Shown piece by piece: positions 43,501-50,115 of a stretch of DNA of 64,000 nucleotides (positions are counted from its first letter, which is position 1; each line of letters opens with the position of its first letter). The notes under the pieces are model-generated. The model was not told where the DNA came from. It searched no databases and saw only the letters and a program-made list of their open reading frames with translations. The DNA is taken from positions 715,461-779,460 of the forward strand of contig CBDHHN010000002.1 in the NCBI GenBank assembly GCA_965263455.1, in the 5' to 3' direction. The DNA is from CADEDH01 sp965263455 (GTDB lineage: Bacteria; Actinomycetota; Acidimicrobiia; Acidimicrobiales; SZUA-35). The position numbers were made by a program, and so were the translations under genes.

Positions 43501-44096
43501 AGGTCCGGGGCATCCGAACACCCCATCAGCACTAGACCGTCGAGCTTCCCGTAGTCCGCCATCAGCGACAGGGCCTGCCACACCAGGTACCGATCAGGGC
43601 GGTCCACGTCCTCGAACAGCAGCACAGCGCCGCCCGGGGACGAGTCCAAGATGGTCTGGATGGACTCCAACAACAACCGAGGCAGTGACTGCTCGGTCAC
43701 ACCCTGACCTCGCCATCGGTCAAGCAGCGAGGCGCCCAGATCAACAGTGGCGATTGCGACCCCGAAGACCGGCGTCACCAGATTCGCTCCGTTGGCGGCA
43801 AGCGCAGCCAACTGGCCACGCAGATCAGCTGGAATGCCATCGGTCCGAGGCGAGCCATCCAACGAAACGATCGTCACCTCGACGCCAGGAGCATCAAACT
43901 CCCCGCCAGCCAAACGGTCGAAGATCCCTCCGTAGTTCCCGCCGACCACATGCACCGGGCAGAAGTCCGGGCTCCGCTGCTCGCGTCGCAAAGTCAGCTG
44001 ATCCACCGCTGCCACAAGGGAATCCCAGACCACAGGATCCGGCGGCGGGAGTCGGCTTCCAGCTTCCACACGCTGGACAATAGTCAGCCAGCGCAA
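40581..44096 (-). CDS. Large NTPase-like protein with degenerate P-loop and 12-13 TPR-like repeats
   Basis: 1171 residues, TTG start. Residues about 1-400 resemble a STAND/AAA-type ATPase: the P-loop position reads VVGGNYGGIFDRLA, lacking the Lys-Ser/Thr, but Walker B GAVLLFEDVDRPDRY and a sensor-like LVLMGCSD are present. About 400-540 is helical linker. About 545-1150 is twelve 48-residue units (RLDEAVEQLEAALAGYRVLV, EASPDNATYQRDLAIAAREL, GGGYQGLG) plus a partial thirteenth, helix-turn-helix repeats of TPR type. The layout is that of sensor proteins in which repeats recognise a ligand and the NTPase switches state; phage-defence use is possible since it is element cargo. No effector domain recognised. 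Confidence 0.8.
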   Translation of the reverse strand: MRWLTIVQRVEAGSRLPPPDPVVWDSLVAAVDQLTLRREQRSPDFCPVHVVGGNYGGIFDRLAGGEFDAPGVEVTIVSLDGSPRTDGIPADLRGQLAALAANGANLVTPVFGVAIATVDLGASLLDRWRGQGVTEQSLPRLLLESIQTILDSSPGGAVLLFEDVDRPDRYLVWQALSLMADYGKLDGLVLMGCSDAPDLTQLDGQAPQFYQELGGAVGERSVRWHPVEPLSPARIRSWIGRAEPELFSQLVALSGGDDLAAAVIWSAWHEAGDYVRQRGDRWVFTGGDDPMFRDLFAAVVSGRDGDVGELSDERAARLTFRLLEAASMGGAAFSVSAVTAWGEKSLPGVTGEAAEDLLDDICRAATSRPTPWLLEEDGVRKALNGEYLWRYRFATKPIATYLLNQARQRLGAESFRHTAGELLQFALEVHGLQSLFDEWMWGLAVASGHPQAGLLRQRWESTLNSNQVVAQAAVFLAAPKLDPLHLPRLFALNYELLGGGHISMAVALAERTVRVVPPGLPHERAEAFRGLGVALRWAGRLDEAVEQLEAALAGYRVLVEASPDNATYQRDLAIAARELGGGYQGLGRLDEAVEQLEAALAGYRVLVEASPDNADYQRDLAMAARELGGGYQGLGRLDEAVEQLEAALAGYRVLVEASPDNATYQRDLAMAARDLGGGYQRLGRLDEAVEQLEAALAGFEVLVEASPDNATYQRDLAMAARELGGGYQRLGRLDEAVEQLEAALAGHRVLVEASPDNADYQRDLAIAARELGVGYQGLGRLDEAVEQLEAALAGYRVLVEASPDNATYQRGLAMAAGDLGGGYQRLGRLDEAVEQFEAALAGFEVLVEASPDNATYQRDLAMAARELGGGYQRLGRLDEAVEQFEAALAGHRVLVEASPDNATYQRDLAMAARELGGGYQRLGRLDEAVEQFEAALAGHRVLVEASPDNATYQRDLAIAARELGVGYQRLGRLDEAVEQFEAALAGFEVLVEASPDNATYQRGLAMAAGDLGGGYRGLGRLDEAVEQFEAALAGHRVLVEASPDNATYQRDLAMAARELGGGYQRLGRLDEAVEQFEAALAGHRVLVEASPDNATYQRDLAIAAGELGGGYQRLGRLDEAVVQLEAALAGFGVLVEASPDNADYQRDLVEVERLLVEVRAKGDWRSPDGYL
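40653..42479 (-). repeat. Tandem array of 144-bp units (twelve complete, one partial)
   Basis: In-frame near-identical units of 48 codons inside the TPR-like gene. Variation is mosaic: position 15-17 of the unit is YRV, FEV or HRV; QLE alternates with QFE; NATYQ with NADYQ; RDL with RGL. Reuse of the same variants in different combinations indicates recombination between units. Confidence 0.9.
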
Positions 44097-44144
44097 CCTC
44101 AGCGACGACGGGCCATGACAAGGGCGGGCGCTCTCTCAGGGCTC

Positions 44145-44165
44145 CCCCGCCTTCAAAGCGCGGGG
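44145..44165. terminator. Hairpin CCCCGC / GCGGGG between DUF4407 and TPR genes
   Basis: Six-bp GC arms with a 9-base loop in the 191-bp gap. Could end DUF4407 transcription or lie in the TPR gene's leader. Confidence 0.35.
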
Positions 44166-44287
44166 AGCTGCGCTGTCGAGAGCTGCTGAGCGCTATTGCC
44201 GCTGGCTCTGTTGCCATGGAGTGCTGCTGAACGCCAGGGGAGGACGCCGAGCATGGCTAGCAGTTGGGCTGCAACCAGATTGCGTAT

Positions 44288-45634
44288 CTAGGCTGCTGCG
44301 GCCATGCCAGGCAGGGACTCCTGGGTGTGCACCGCCACGGCCTGCCGGTCGTGTTCGGGGTCTTCGTGGTCCTGGTGCTCGTCGACGTCGGGGGTCTTGC
44401 GGTGGCGTCGGTCGATGGGGACGATGCGGCCAGCAACCAGCGCTCTGGCGTTCCGCCCTCCGGTCGGGGGGATCATGCTAGGCCCGGTCCGGGTTGTGGT
44501 GGGTGTGGTGGGTTGGTGGTTGCGGATGTGATCAGCTCGGGTGAAGGCCAGTTGCCGGTAGGCGTCGGTGAGGACGTCGTAGGGGTTCGGGCGTCGGGAC
44601 ACGGCCAGCTTGACCGTCAACGGCAGGGTGTCGACAGCGAGGAGTAGCAGGCGTAGTGCCCAGACTTGGGCGGCCATGAGGGGGGATTGTGCGAGTCGTT
44701 CCAGGGCCTCGATCCGGGCCAGCACTCCGCCACCCTGGGCTACCTCGGCGGCGGCCTGATCCAGAGCCTTGCCCCGGTCGGCCTCGACCTGCGCCCGCTG
44801 GTCGGTGAGGCGGGCTACCTCGTCTGCGCTGGTGTCGGTGCTGGTGTTGAAGGTGGCGAGGGTTTGGGCGGCGGTGTCTCGGGCGCTGGTGGCCTCGTCC
44901 AGGTCGATGACGGCGAGATCGATCTGGGCTCGGATGACCTCGGCAGCGGGGCCGTCTCCTGATTGGCCGGTAGAGCCGGCCAAAGCCGTCCCGGCGATCT
45001 CTTCTCGCAGCGCCACCTGCAGCCGCTCGACCTCGGCCCGTGCCTCCCTCACCCGGGCCTCGGCCTCATCCAGGCGCTCCACCGCCCCAGCCCGTTCGGG
45101 GTCGGTGGCGGTGAATTCGGTTAGGCGGGCGTCGATGCGGGCCAACTCAGCGTCAGTAGCAGCAGTGATAGCGGTAGTGCGTTCGTTGAGGTCTTCGGCG
45201 GCCATGACCGCTAGCTCGGTGCGGATCTCGGGGGCGAAGGTAACGACCAGGAGTTGTTCACCGATCAGCCACGCCATCGCCAAGGTCATGACCGCTCGAC
45301 CAGCCACCGTGAGGCGGGTAGCGGGAGCGGTCACCATCAACCGGTCAACAGCAAACACCACCGCACCGACGGCCAGCGCCCCGATCGTCGCTGCTGCCGG
45401 GTTGGTGTTGAGGTTGGTCAGAGCGATCCAAGCGCCGACCGTGGCCAACACCGTCGGGACCACCACCGCCACCCCCAGGGCGGTGCGGTGCTCCAGCTCG
45501 GTCGGGCACTTGTCCAAGATGACCCGGTTCGTGCCCCCGACTGCCAGGAGCAGGGATCGGGTACGGCTGATAGGGGTCCGGGGTAGGTGAAGGTCCGACA
45601 CCTCCGGTGGGGGTACGGTGGAACTAGCCATCAT
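44288..45634 (-). CDS. DUF4407-domain membrane protein
   Basis: 448 residues. About four helices in the first 135 residues (TALGVAVVVPTVLATVGAWI, ATIGALAVGAVVFAVDRLMV, VMTLAMAWLIGEQLLVVTFA), a long charged coiled coil (about 150-300, RLDEAEARVREARAEVERLQ), then one more hydrophobic segment (VWALRLLLLAVDTLPLTVKL) and a His/Asp-rich tail. DUF4407 proteins are found in many actinobacterial mobile elements; role unknown. ATG preceded by AGAAGGAAG. Confidence 0.85.
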   Translation of the reverse strand: MMASSTVPPPEVSDLHLPRTPISRTRSLLLAVGGTNRVILDKCPTELEHRTALGVAVVVPTVLATVGAWIALTNLNTNPAAATIGALAVGAVVFAVDRLMVTAPATRLTVAGRAVMTLAMAWLIGEQLLVVTFAPEIRTELAVMAAEDLNERTTAITAATDAELARIDARLTEFTATDPERAGAVERLDEAEARVREARAEVERLQVALREEIAGTALAGSTGQSGDGPAAEVIRAQIDLAVIDLDEATSARDTAAQTLATFNTSTDTSADEVARLTDQRAQVEADRGKALDQAAAEVAQGGGVLARIEALERLAQSPLMAAQVWALRLLLLAVDTLPLTVKLAVSRRPNPYDVLTDAYRQLAFTRADHIRNHQPTTPTTTRTGPSMIPPTGGRNARALVAGRIVPIDRRHRKTPDVDEHQDHEDPEHDRQAVAVHTQESLPGMAAAA

Positions 45635-45841
45635 CAGAGCTTCCTTCTCTGGTTGTGGTTAGGTCCGGGTGAGGTGGTGAGAGACCACACCCGGACCGCT
45701 GCTATTTACTCCCTTTATCCTAGTTTCCATTTGCTAGATTGTCGACGGTTTTTCGTCACTTCATTTGGCAAATTGGCGGACGGTTGATCAGCCTGGCGGT
45801 CGACCGGGCTCGGATCTGGGGCCCGAGTGGGGCGCCTTGAC

Positions 45842-45855
45842 CGAACGTATGTTCG
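45842..45855. promoter_or_regulatory. LexA/SOS box inside the mobile element
   Basis: CGAACGTATGTTCG is a perfect CGAAC-N4-GTTCG box; the wider CCGAAC-GTAT-GTTCGA differs from the TCGAAC-N4-GTTCGA consensus at one base. The ATG (45849-45851) of the small gene lies within it, as in copy A. Confidence 0.75.
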
Positions 45856-46031
45856 AGTGCCAGGGTGGGTGGATGCTTCGAGATACCGACCTGACGAGTT
45901 CCCACCAGGTGGAGGGCGTCCGCCGATCCGTGGCCATGCTCAACCCAGGCGCACCGGCCCTCGACCGGGAAGACTCACTACGGCTGCTGCGGCGCCTGGT
46001 CGAGGCCAACCGCCAGCTCGAAGAGAGCTAG
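45849..46031 (+). CDS. Small protein with VRRSVAML motif, start inside a LexA box (family copy B)
   Basis: 60 residues: MFECQGGWMLRDTDLTSSHQ, then VEGVRRSVAMLNPGAPALDR and EDSLRLLRRLVEANRQLEES. The second half is a predicted helix pair shared with copy A at 1755-2105; the linker seen in copy A is absent. The frame is open upstream to 45765, but starting there would read through the LexA box, and the MF(D/E) start is shared by both copies. No ribosome site precedes the ATG, so it may be leaderless. It lies between the divergent DUF4407 gene and the convergent phosphatase gene. Function unknown. Confidence 0.6.
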   Translation: MFECQGGWMLRDTDLTSSHQVEGVRRSVAMLNPGAPALDREDSLRLLRRLVEANRQLEES

Positions 46032-46076
46032 TTGGGCCAACCCCGAACGCCGTTCGCCGCAACGGGTCGGTGGTGG

Positions 46077-46895
46077 TTAGGCCGAGCCGACCTGTCGCAG
46101 GAGGTCCCTAAGGGGGGCCTGAAGCTGGTTCCCGACGGCGATTGTGGCAGTTGAGTTCGGGGTGTGACGACTACCGTCGAGATCGATGACGTCGGCGCCC
46201 GCCTCCCGTGCGATGACCACCCCAGCTGCTACGTCCCAGGCTTTGTTTGACAGGCTGACACATGCGTCGATGGCGCCGTGAGCGACCCAGGCAAGGTCGA
46301 TTGCGGCCGAGCCGACCATTCGTACTCGTAGAGCGTTCTGGGCCAGGAGGCGGGTGAGTTCGAGCCGCTGGTCGTTCTTGGTTGCTGCTCCTTCGCCGAC
46401 GGCGTAGTCCCCCATTGCGATGACGGCATCGCTCAGCTGGGCTGTTGTCGAGGCCTGGATTTCGTGACCGTTGCGGTGGGCGCCGCCTCCCTCTGTTCCC
46501 GTGTAGCGGGCGCTGAGGAAGGGGAGGTCGATGACTCCGAGTATGGGTCGGTCACCGGCGACCAGGGCGAGCGAGATCCCACAGAGTGGTAGGCCGTGAG
46601 CGAAGTTGACGGTTCCGTCGATTGGGTCGAGGACCCATGACACGGGCTCGGTGATGGTGTCGGGTCCGTGCTCCTCGCCCAGGAATCCGATGTCGGGCGT
46701 GGCTTCGGAGAGCTGCTGTTTGACGGTTTCCTCGATTCGGTAGTCGAGTTCGGTGGCGTAGTCGCGGTCACCTTTGGCGGTGAGTTTGCCGGGTTCAGTC
46801 GTGGTGAGGATCGTGGCGGCGGTGTCGACGGCTTCCTGTGCGTGGGCAAGGAGCTGGTCGAGGTTTAGGCCGGCGTGCTCTGCTGGTAGAGCCAA
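46077..46895 (-). CDS. Inositol-monophosphatase-family protein
   Basis: 272 residues, TTG start (46895) with AGGAGGTG 5 bases upstream, overlapping the regulator's end by 31 bp. Metal sites: IGFLGEEHGPD, LDPIDGTVNFAHG (the DPIDGT motif) and AWDVAAGVVIAREAGADVID. Family enzymes dephosphorylate inositol, fructose bisphosphate, PAP or histidinol phosphates; specificity is not set here. Coupled to a regulator that may sense its product. Confidence 0.92.
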   Translation of the reverse strand: MALPAEHAGLNLDQLLAHAQEAVDTAATILTTTEPGKLTAKGDRDYATELDYRIEETVKQQLSEATPDIGFLGEEHGPDTITEPVSWVLDPIDGTVNFAHGLPLCGISLALVAGDRPILGVIDLPFLSARYTGTEGGGAHRNGHEIQASTTAQLSDAVIAMGDYAVGEGAATKNDQRLELTRLLAQNALRVRMVGSAAIDLAWVAHGAIDACVSLSNKAWDVAAGVVIAREAGADVIDLDGSRHTPNSTATIAVGNQLQAPLRDLLRQVGSA

Positions 46896-47719
46896 TTGAA
46901 CACCTCCTCAAACACGTCATAGAGCCCGGCCCGGCGTTCCTGGCGGCGGATGAGGAACGTGGGGGACTCGACACCTCGCTGGCTCGGCAGGTACGGCTGG
47001 ACGACAGCCACGCGCTGATCGACGAGCAAGATGTTGAACCTGATTGTCTGGTCGTAGGTGGCGAGGTGCAGGCGGAGCTGGGCTTCGGGAGTGAGCCGGT
47101 TGCGGACCTTCTCGCTCAGGATGCGGATGTTCATGTCGGTCAGGGCCGACAGGTGGCCGGGTGGGTAGTCCTCTTCGTGTTCCCGGCTGGCGATCGCTTC
47201 GCTACCAGGAGCGAGGAATAGGCAACGTATGGTCGTGCCGTGCTCGACGAGGTGACGGAGCTGGTCGTCGGGGTACTGCTGGCACAACATGTTGAGCGAC
47301 AAACCGGCGGCGTCGATGGTGTTGGCGTCTTTGAAGAGTTCGTGCGGTGGTAGCTGCGAGTTGAGTTCGGAGCGGGTGGCGAACACTGCTGCGACGTCGG
47401 CGAACCGCCGACCGAGAAGTTGGTTCATGATGTCGTCGTCAGGGCCGCCCTCGGTTCGCACTGGCGCTGATCGTGCGGCGAGTCCTACGGCAACGAGGAC
47501 GTCACCGGGTGGGACGGCGGTGGTTTCCCAGTTCTCTATCAGGCCAGCAGTGAGGGGCTGACCAGGGAGTAGCGGCCGGAGAACTTCGGCGAACTCCTGG
47601 GGTGTGAGACCGAGCTGGTTTCGTGCACTGCTTACGTGTGACTGGGCGAGGGCGGCCATGTCTGGTCGGTAGCCGGTTCGGGAGTGAAGGTCTACGACCT
47701 GGCCCTCGTCGGCGGCCAT
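46865..47719 (-). CDS. Helix-turn-helix regulator with DUF5919-like C-terminal domain
   Basis: 284 residues. N-terminal XRE-like HTH (about 20-75: AALAQSHVSSARNQLGLTPQ, EFAEVL), then an alpha/beta domain (VFATRSELNSQLPPHELFKD, TTIRCLFLAPGSEAIASREH, RILSEKVRNRLTPEAQLRLH, FNILLVDQRVAVVQPYL) seen in actinobacterial regulators that neighbour metabolic genes. ATG 47719. Its 3' end overlaps the phosphatase start. The gene before it (GntR) ends 6 bp upstream, so this trio is likely one operon. Confidence 0.78.
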   Translation of the reverse strand: MAADEGQVVDLHSRTGYRPDMAALAQSHVSSARNQLGLTPQEFAEVLRPLLPGQPLTAGLIENWETTAVPPGDVLVAVGLAARSAPVRTEGGPDDDIMNQLLGRRFADVAAVFATRSELNSQLPPHELFKDANTIDAAGLSLNMLCQQYPDDQLRHLVEHGTTIRCLFLAPGSEAIASREHEEDYPPGHLSALTDMNIRILSEKVRNRLTPEAQLRLHLATYDQTIRFNILLVDQRVAVVQPYLPSQRGVESPTFLIRRQERRAGLYDVFEEVFNWLYQQSTPA

Positions 47720-47724
47720 GGCCT

Positions 47725-48261
47725 TCAGCCGCTCGCCGTCCGACGGGTACCGCCAGCCGAGTGAACGTCGATCGAAGGTACGGGCACGCCAAGGCGGCCG
47801 CACAGTTCGATGATCTGCGCTTGGAGACCGTCGATCTGGGCTTGGAGACCGTCGATCTCCTGGCGCCAGTCGCTGCCCGGTGTCTGGGCCTCCAGCTCTT
47901 CCTGGATACGGCTCACAGCGGAGGCAAGGTCACGAACCTGCGGGCTCACATCGGGGACCTGATTGACAGCTGTCGGCTCTACGGATGCTCGATTCCGGGC
48001 CGAGCCGTCCGATTTCACGAACGTCCCTCTCCCCTGCACGCTGTCGGTCAGCCCCTCCATGCGCAGTGTCCGCAAGGCGCTCTGGGCTGCGGTGTTCGAC
48101 ACGTCGTAGACCTGCATCAGCTCTCTGGCGCTGGGCAAACGATCGCCCGGACCCAGCTCGCCCTCGCTGATTTTGCGGCGCAGATCATCAGCGATCTGCA
48201 CATAGAGCGCTCGTGAATCACTCGGGTCGACGGGCACACGCTGAGCATAGCTGAGCGGCAC
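47725..48261 (-). CDS. GntR-family regulator, KorSA-like
   Basis: 178 residues, GTG start. GntR winged helix: LYVQIADDLRRKISEGELGP, LPSARELMQVYDVSNTAAQS, ALRTLRMEGL. The C-terminal half is a predicted coiled coil (IDGLQAQIDGLQAQIIELCG) instead of a FadR/UTRA effector domain. In AICEs such as pSAM2 a GntR repressor (KorSA) silences transfer and replication genes; position divergent from the transfer operon supports that role. Confidence 0.85.
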   Translation of the reverse strand: MPLSYAQRVPVDPSDSRALYVQIADDLRRKISEGELGPGDRLPSARELMQVYDVSNTAAQSALRTLRMEGLTDSVQGRGTFVKSDGSARNRASVEPTAVNQVPDVSPQVRDLASAVSRIQEELEAQTPGSDWRQEIDGLQAQIDGLQAQIIELCGRLGVPVPSIDVHSAGGTRRTASG

Positions 48262-48297
48262 ACCGGGCTGTATCGCCTCACCTCAGTTGCCATCGTA

Positions 48298-48324
48298 GTG
48301 TACGTGGTGTACGTTGTGTCCGTG
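48298..48324. promoter_or_regulatory. Three 9-bp direct repeats GTGTACGTN, candidate GntR operator
   Basis: GTGTACGTG, GTGTACGTT, GTGTCCGTG at 48298, 48307 and 48316, between gntR and the first transfer gene. A three-site array fits a self-repressing GntR master switch. Confidence 0.6.
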
Positions 48325-48356
48325 GTTACTCAAGTAGGGGACCGGAAAGGCAAGCA

Positions 48357-48791
48357 ATGGCAGTGACTCAGGTACCTGTGGCCGATTGGTGGCAGGAGCA
48401 GTACCTCCAGGCGGTCGGTCGGGTTCAGCCGGTGTTGATCCGGGCGAAGAACGAGACGACGGGCCGGTGGGAGACCACGGGCGAACAGGATCGGGATCTC
48501 GACGGGGTCCCGTTGTGGACGGTCACGGTGAACGTGGACGACCCCGACCGGGATCTCGATCTGGCCAAGGTCAAGGTGGCTTCGGCTGAGGTGCCGGACG
48601 TGGCGGGCAAGGTGGCGTTCTTCGTGAACCTGCGGGCCACGTACTGGTCGATGGCTCGTGAGGGGGGCGAGGCCAGCGGGCTGAGCCTCCGGGCCGATGC
48701 GGTCATGTTGGCGTCGGATCGTCCGTCATCGGGTCGGGCTGCGGTGGGTGCTCCGCCCCGTCCTCCGGCTCCGTCGAAGGCTGCGGCCTAG
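48357..48791 (+). CDS. Conserved AICE-type hypothetical protein
   Basis: 144 residues, ATG after GGAAAGG. Soluble beta-rich core (PVLIRAKNETTGRWETTGEQ, LWTVTVNVDD, VAGKVAFFVNLRATYWSMAR) with a Pro/Ala/Ser tail. First gene of the plus-strand transfer/replication operon downstream of the GntR sites. Position and OB-like strand pattern suggest a single-strand-DNA-binding role, but this is a guess. Confidence 0.65.
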   Translation: MAVTQVPVADWWQEQYLQAVGRVQPVLIRAKNETTGRWETTGEQDRDLDGVPLWTVTVNVDDPDRDLDLAKVKVASAEVPDVAGKVAFFVNLRATYWSMAREGGEASGLSLRADAVMLASDRPSSGRAAVGAPPRPPAPSKAAA

Positions 48792-49018
48792 GTCGGGGGC
48801 GGGGTGTGGTGGGGGTGGTCGTGTTCGGTCACGGGGTCCTGTCTCTCACTCGGTCCGACCGGGTGTTGGGGGTGGGGTGTTGTGTGCGGCCCTCGGCCCG
48901 TTGGGATCGACGCCCGGTACACGAACGCTTTGCGGCCTGGCGCTGGTGTCGGGTCGGGGGCTTCGTGGCCGTGCTCGGCCACCCCTACTCCTCCGCTCCC
49001 CTCATTGAGGGGGTGTTG

Positions 49019-49384
49019 ATGATGGCGAACAACAGCGCTGGTCCGCAGCGTCTGAATGTGCGGGCCGTCCCGGGCGGCATGGCCCGGTCCTATGGCGCCG
49101 ATGCCGTGGCCCTGTTGGGGTTGGGGTTGTTGGTCGAGATCGATCGGGCGGCGTTCCCGTCGGTCTGTGTCGGTGAGCTGCTGGCCTCTCGGTTGGCGGC
49201 GTGCGGGGTCCCTGAACTGGTGGCCCATGTTCACGGTCGGTGGCCGGGTCTGGTCACGGCGGATGAGTCGGATGTGGCGGTGGTCGAGGTCTTGGAGTTG
49301 GTGCAGGACTGGGCGGACCGCTTGTTGGGGCAGGCCATGACGGCCGCCCGTATAGGAGGTGACAGCAATGGGCTGGCGGCGTAA
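49019..49384 (+). CDS. Small AICE protein, unknown
   Basis: 121 residues from ATG 49019, with GAGGGGG upstream. Helical: GADAVALLGLGLLVEIDRAA, VAVVEVLELVQDWADRLLG. No family recognised. Overlaps the next start. The 227 bp upstream of it hold no convincing gene. Confidence 0.55.
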   Translation: MMANNSAGPQRLNVRAVPGGMARSYGADAVALLGLGLLVEIDRAAFPSVCVGELLASRLAACGVPELVAHVHGRWPGLVTADESDVAVVEVLELVQDWADRLLGQAMTAARIGGDSNGLAA

Positions 49385-49664
49385 CTCCCTCAGCAACGAG
49401 CAAGCAGTCGACGCGTTGGCGGGTTCGGGGAACTCGTTCACCGATGCCGAGATCCTGGGCCGGGTCCCGTGGTGGCGTCGGGGTGTGGTGCAACGACAGG
49501 CCAACGCGGCCCGGATCTCGGGCACGCCGACGCTTGCGACCGACGACCGGGTTCCCCAGTACGCAACAGCGGCCGATCCCGAACCGGTCGGCGCGGTCTA
49601 TGCCTGGCCCGAGACCGATCTCGACGAGCCCGATGACGGTGGCTGGCCTCGGGAGGTGGCGTGA
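49368..49664 (+). CDS. Small AICE protein, unknown
   Basis: 98 residues, ATG after AGGAGGTGACAGC. Starts WRRNSLSNEQAVDALAGSGN, basic in the middle (WWRRGVVQRQANAARI), acidic at the end. Possibly DNA-binding; no family recognised. Confidence 0.6.
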   Translation: MGWRRNSLSNEQAVDALAGSGNSFTDAEILGRVPWWRRGVVQRQANAARISGTPTLATDDRVPQYATAADPEPVGAVYAWPETDLDEPDDGGWPREVA

Positions 49665-49912
49665 TGGATCCGAACGAGTCGTTGTCCCGGGTGACCAGGG
49701 CCATGCAGTCCGGGGCGCTCGATGGTGATGCGCTGGCTGCCTATGACGGCTACGTGGAGTGGACCGGCAAGGGCGGCTTTCCGGCCGACACCGACGTCCA
49801 GGGCGAGTTCATCACCGCTCGCACAGCATGGGACGCAACGTCGGGTGAGGGTGCGTTTCAGGCGGCGTATCGGTCGTTCCTGGCCGACGAAGGAACCGAG
49901 GAGCTGTACTGA
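49664..49912 (+). CDS. Small AICE protein, unknown
   Basis: 82 residues, starting in a TGATG overlap with the previous stop. Sequence LSRVTRAMQSGALDGDALAA, YDGYVEWTGKGGFPADTDVQ. Acidic, probably globular. No family recognised. Confidence 0.55.
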   Translation: MDPNESLSRVTRAMQSGALDGDALAAYDGYVEWTGKGGFPADTDVQGEFITARTAWDATSGEGAFQAAYRSFLADEGTEELY

Positions 49913-50115
49913 TGACCGCTCCGACCTTGTTCGACGCTGACGGCTTCTATGACCCGGCGTCTGATCCGTGGAATCAGGCCCCTCCCCTGGGGGAGGACGT
50001 GGCGTCCGATGATGACTTGCAGGACTGGGGATTGCCGCACTCGGGCTCGCTGAGCGGGTTTGAGCCTTTCACTCTTCTTGGCTCTCAAGAGTCAACGTCG
50101 GGGGGTGTGGCATGA
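49912..50115 (+). CDS. Small acidic AICE protein, unknown
   Basis: 67 residues, starts in the preceding stop (TGATG). DADGFYDPASDPWNQAPPLG, EDVASDDDLQDWGLP. It overlaps the translocase start, consistent with coupling. Function unknown. Confidence 0.55.
   Translation: MTAPTLFDADGFYDPASDPWNQAPPLGEDVASDDDLQDWGLPHSGSLSGFEPFTLLGSQESTSGGVA

Noticed and set aside
45765..45848. Longer start for the element copy of the small SOS protein
   Set aside because: It would place the LexA box within the coding region and gives an N-terminus not shared with the chromosomal copy, whereas the ATG at 45849 matches it.
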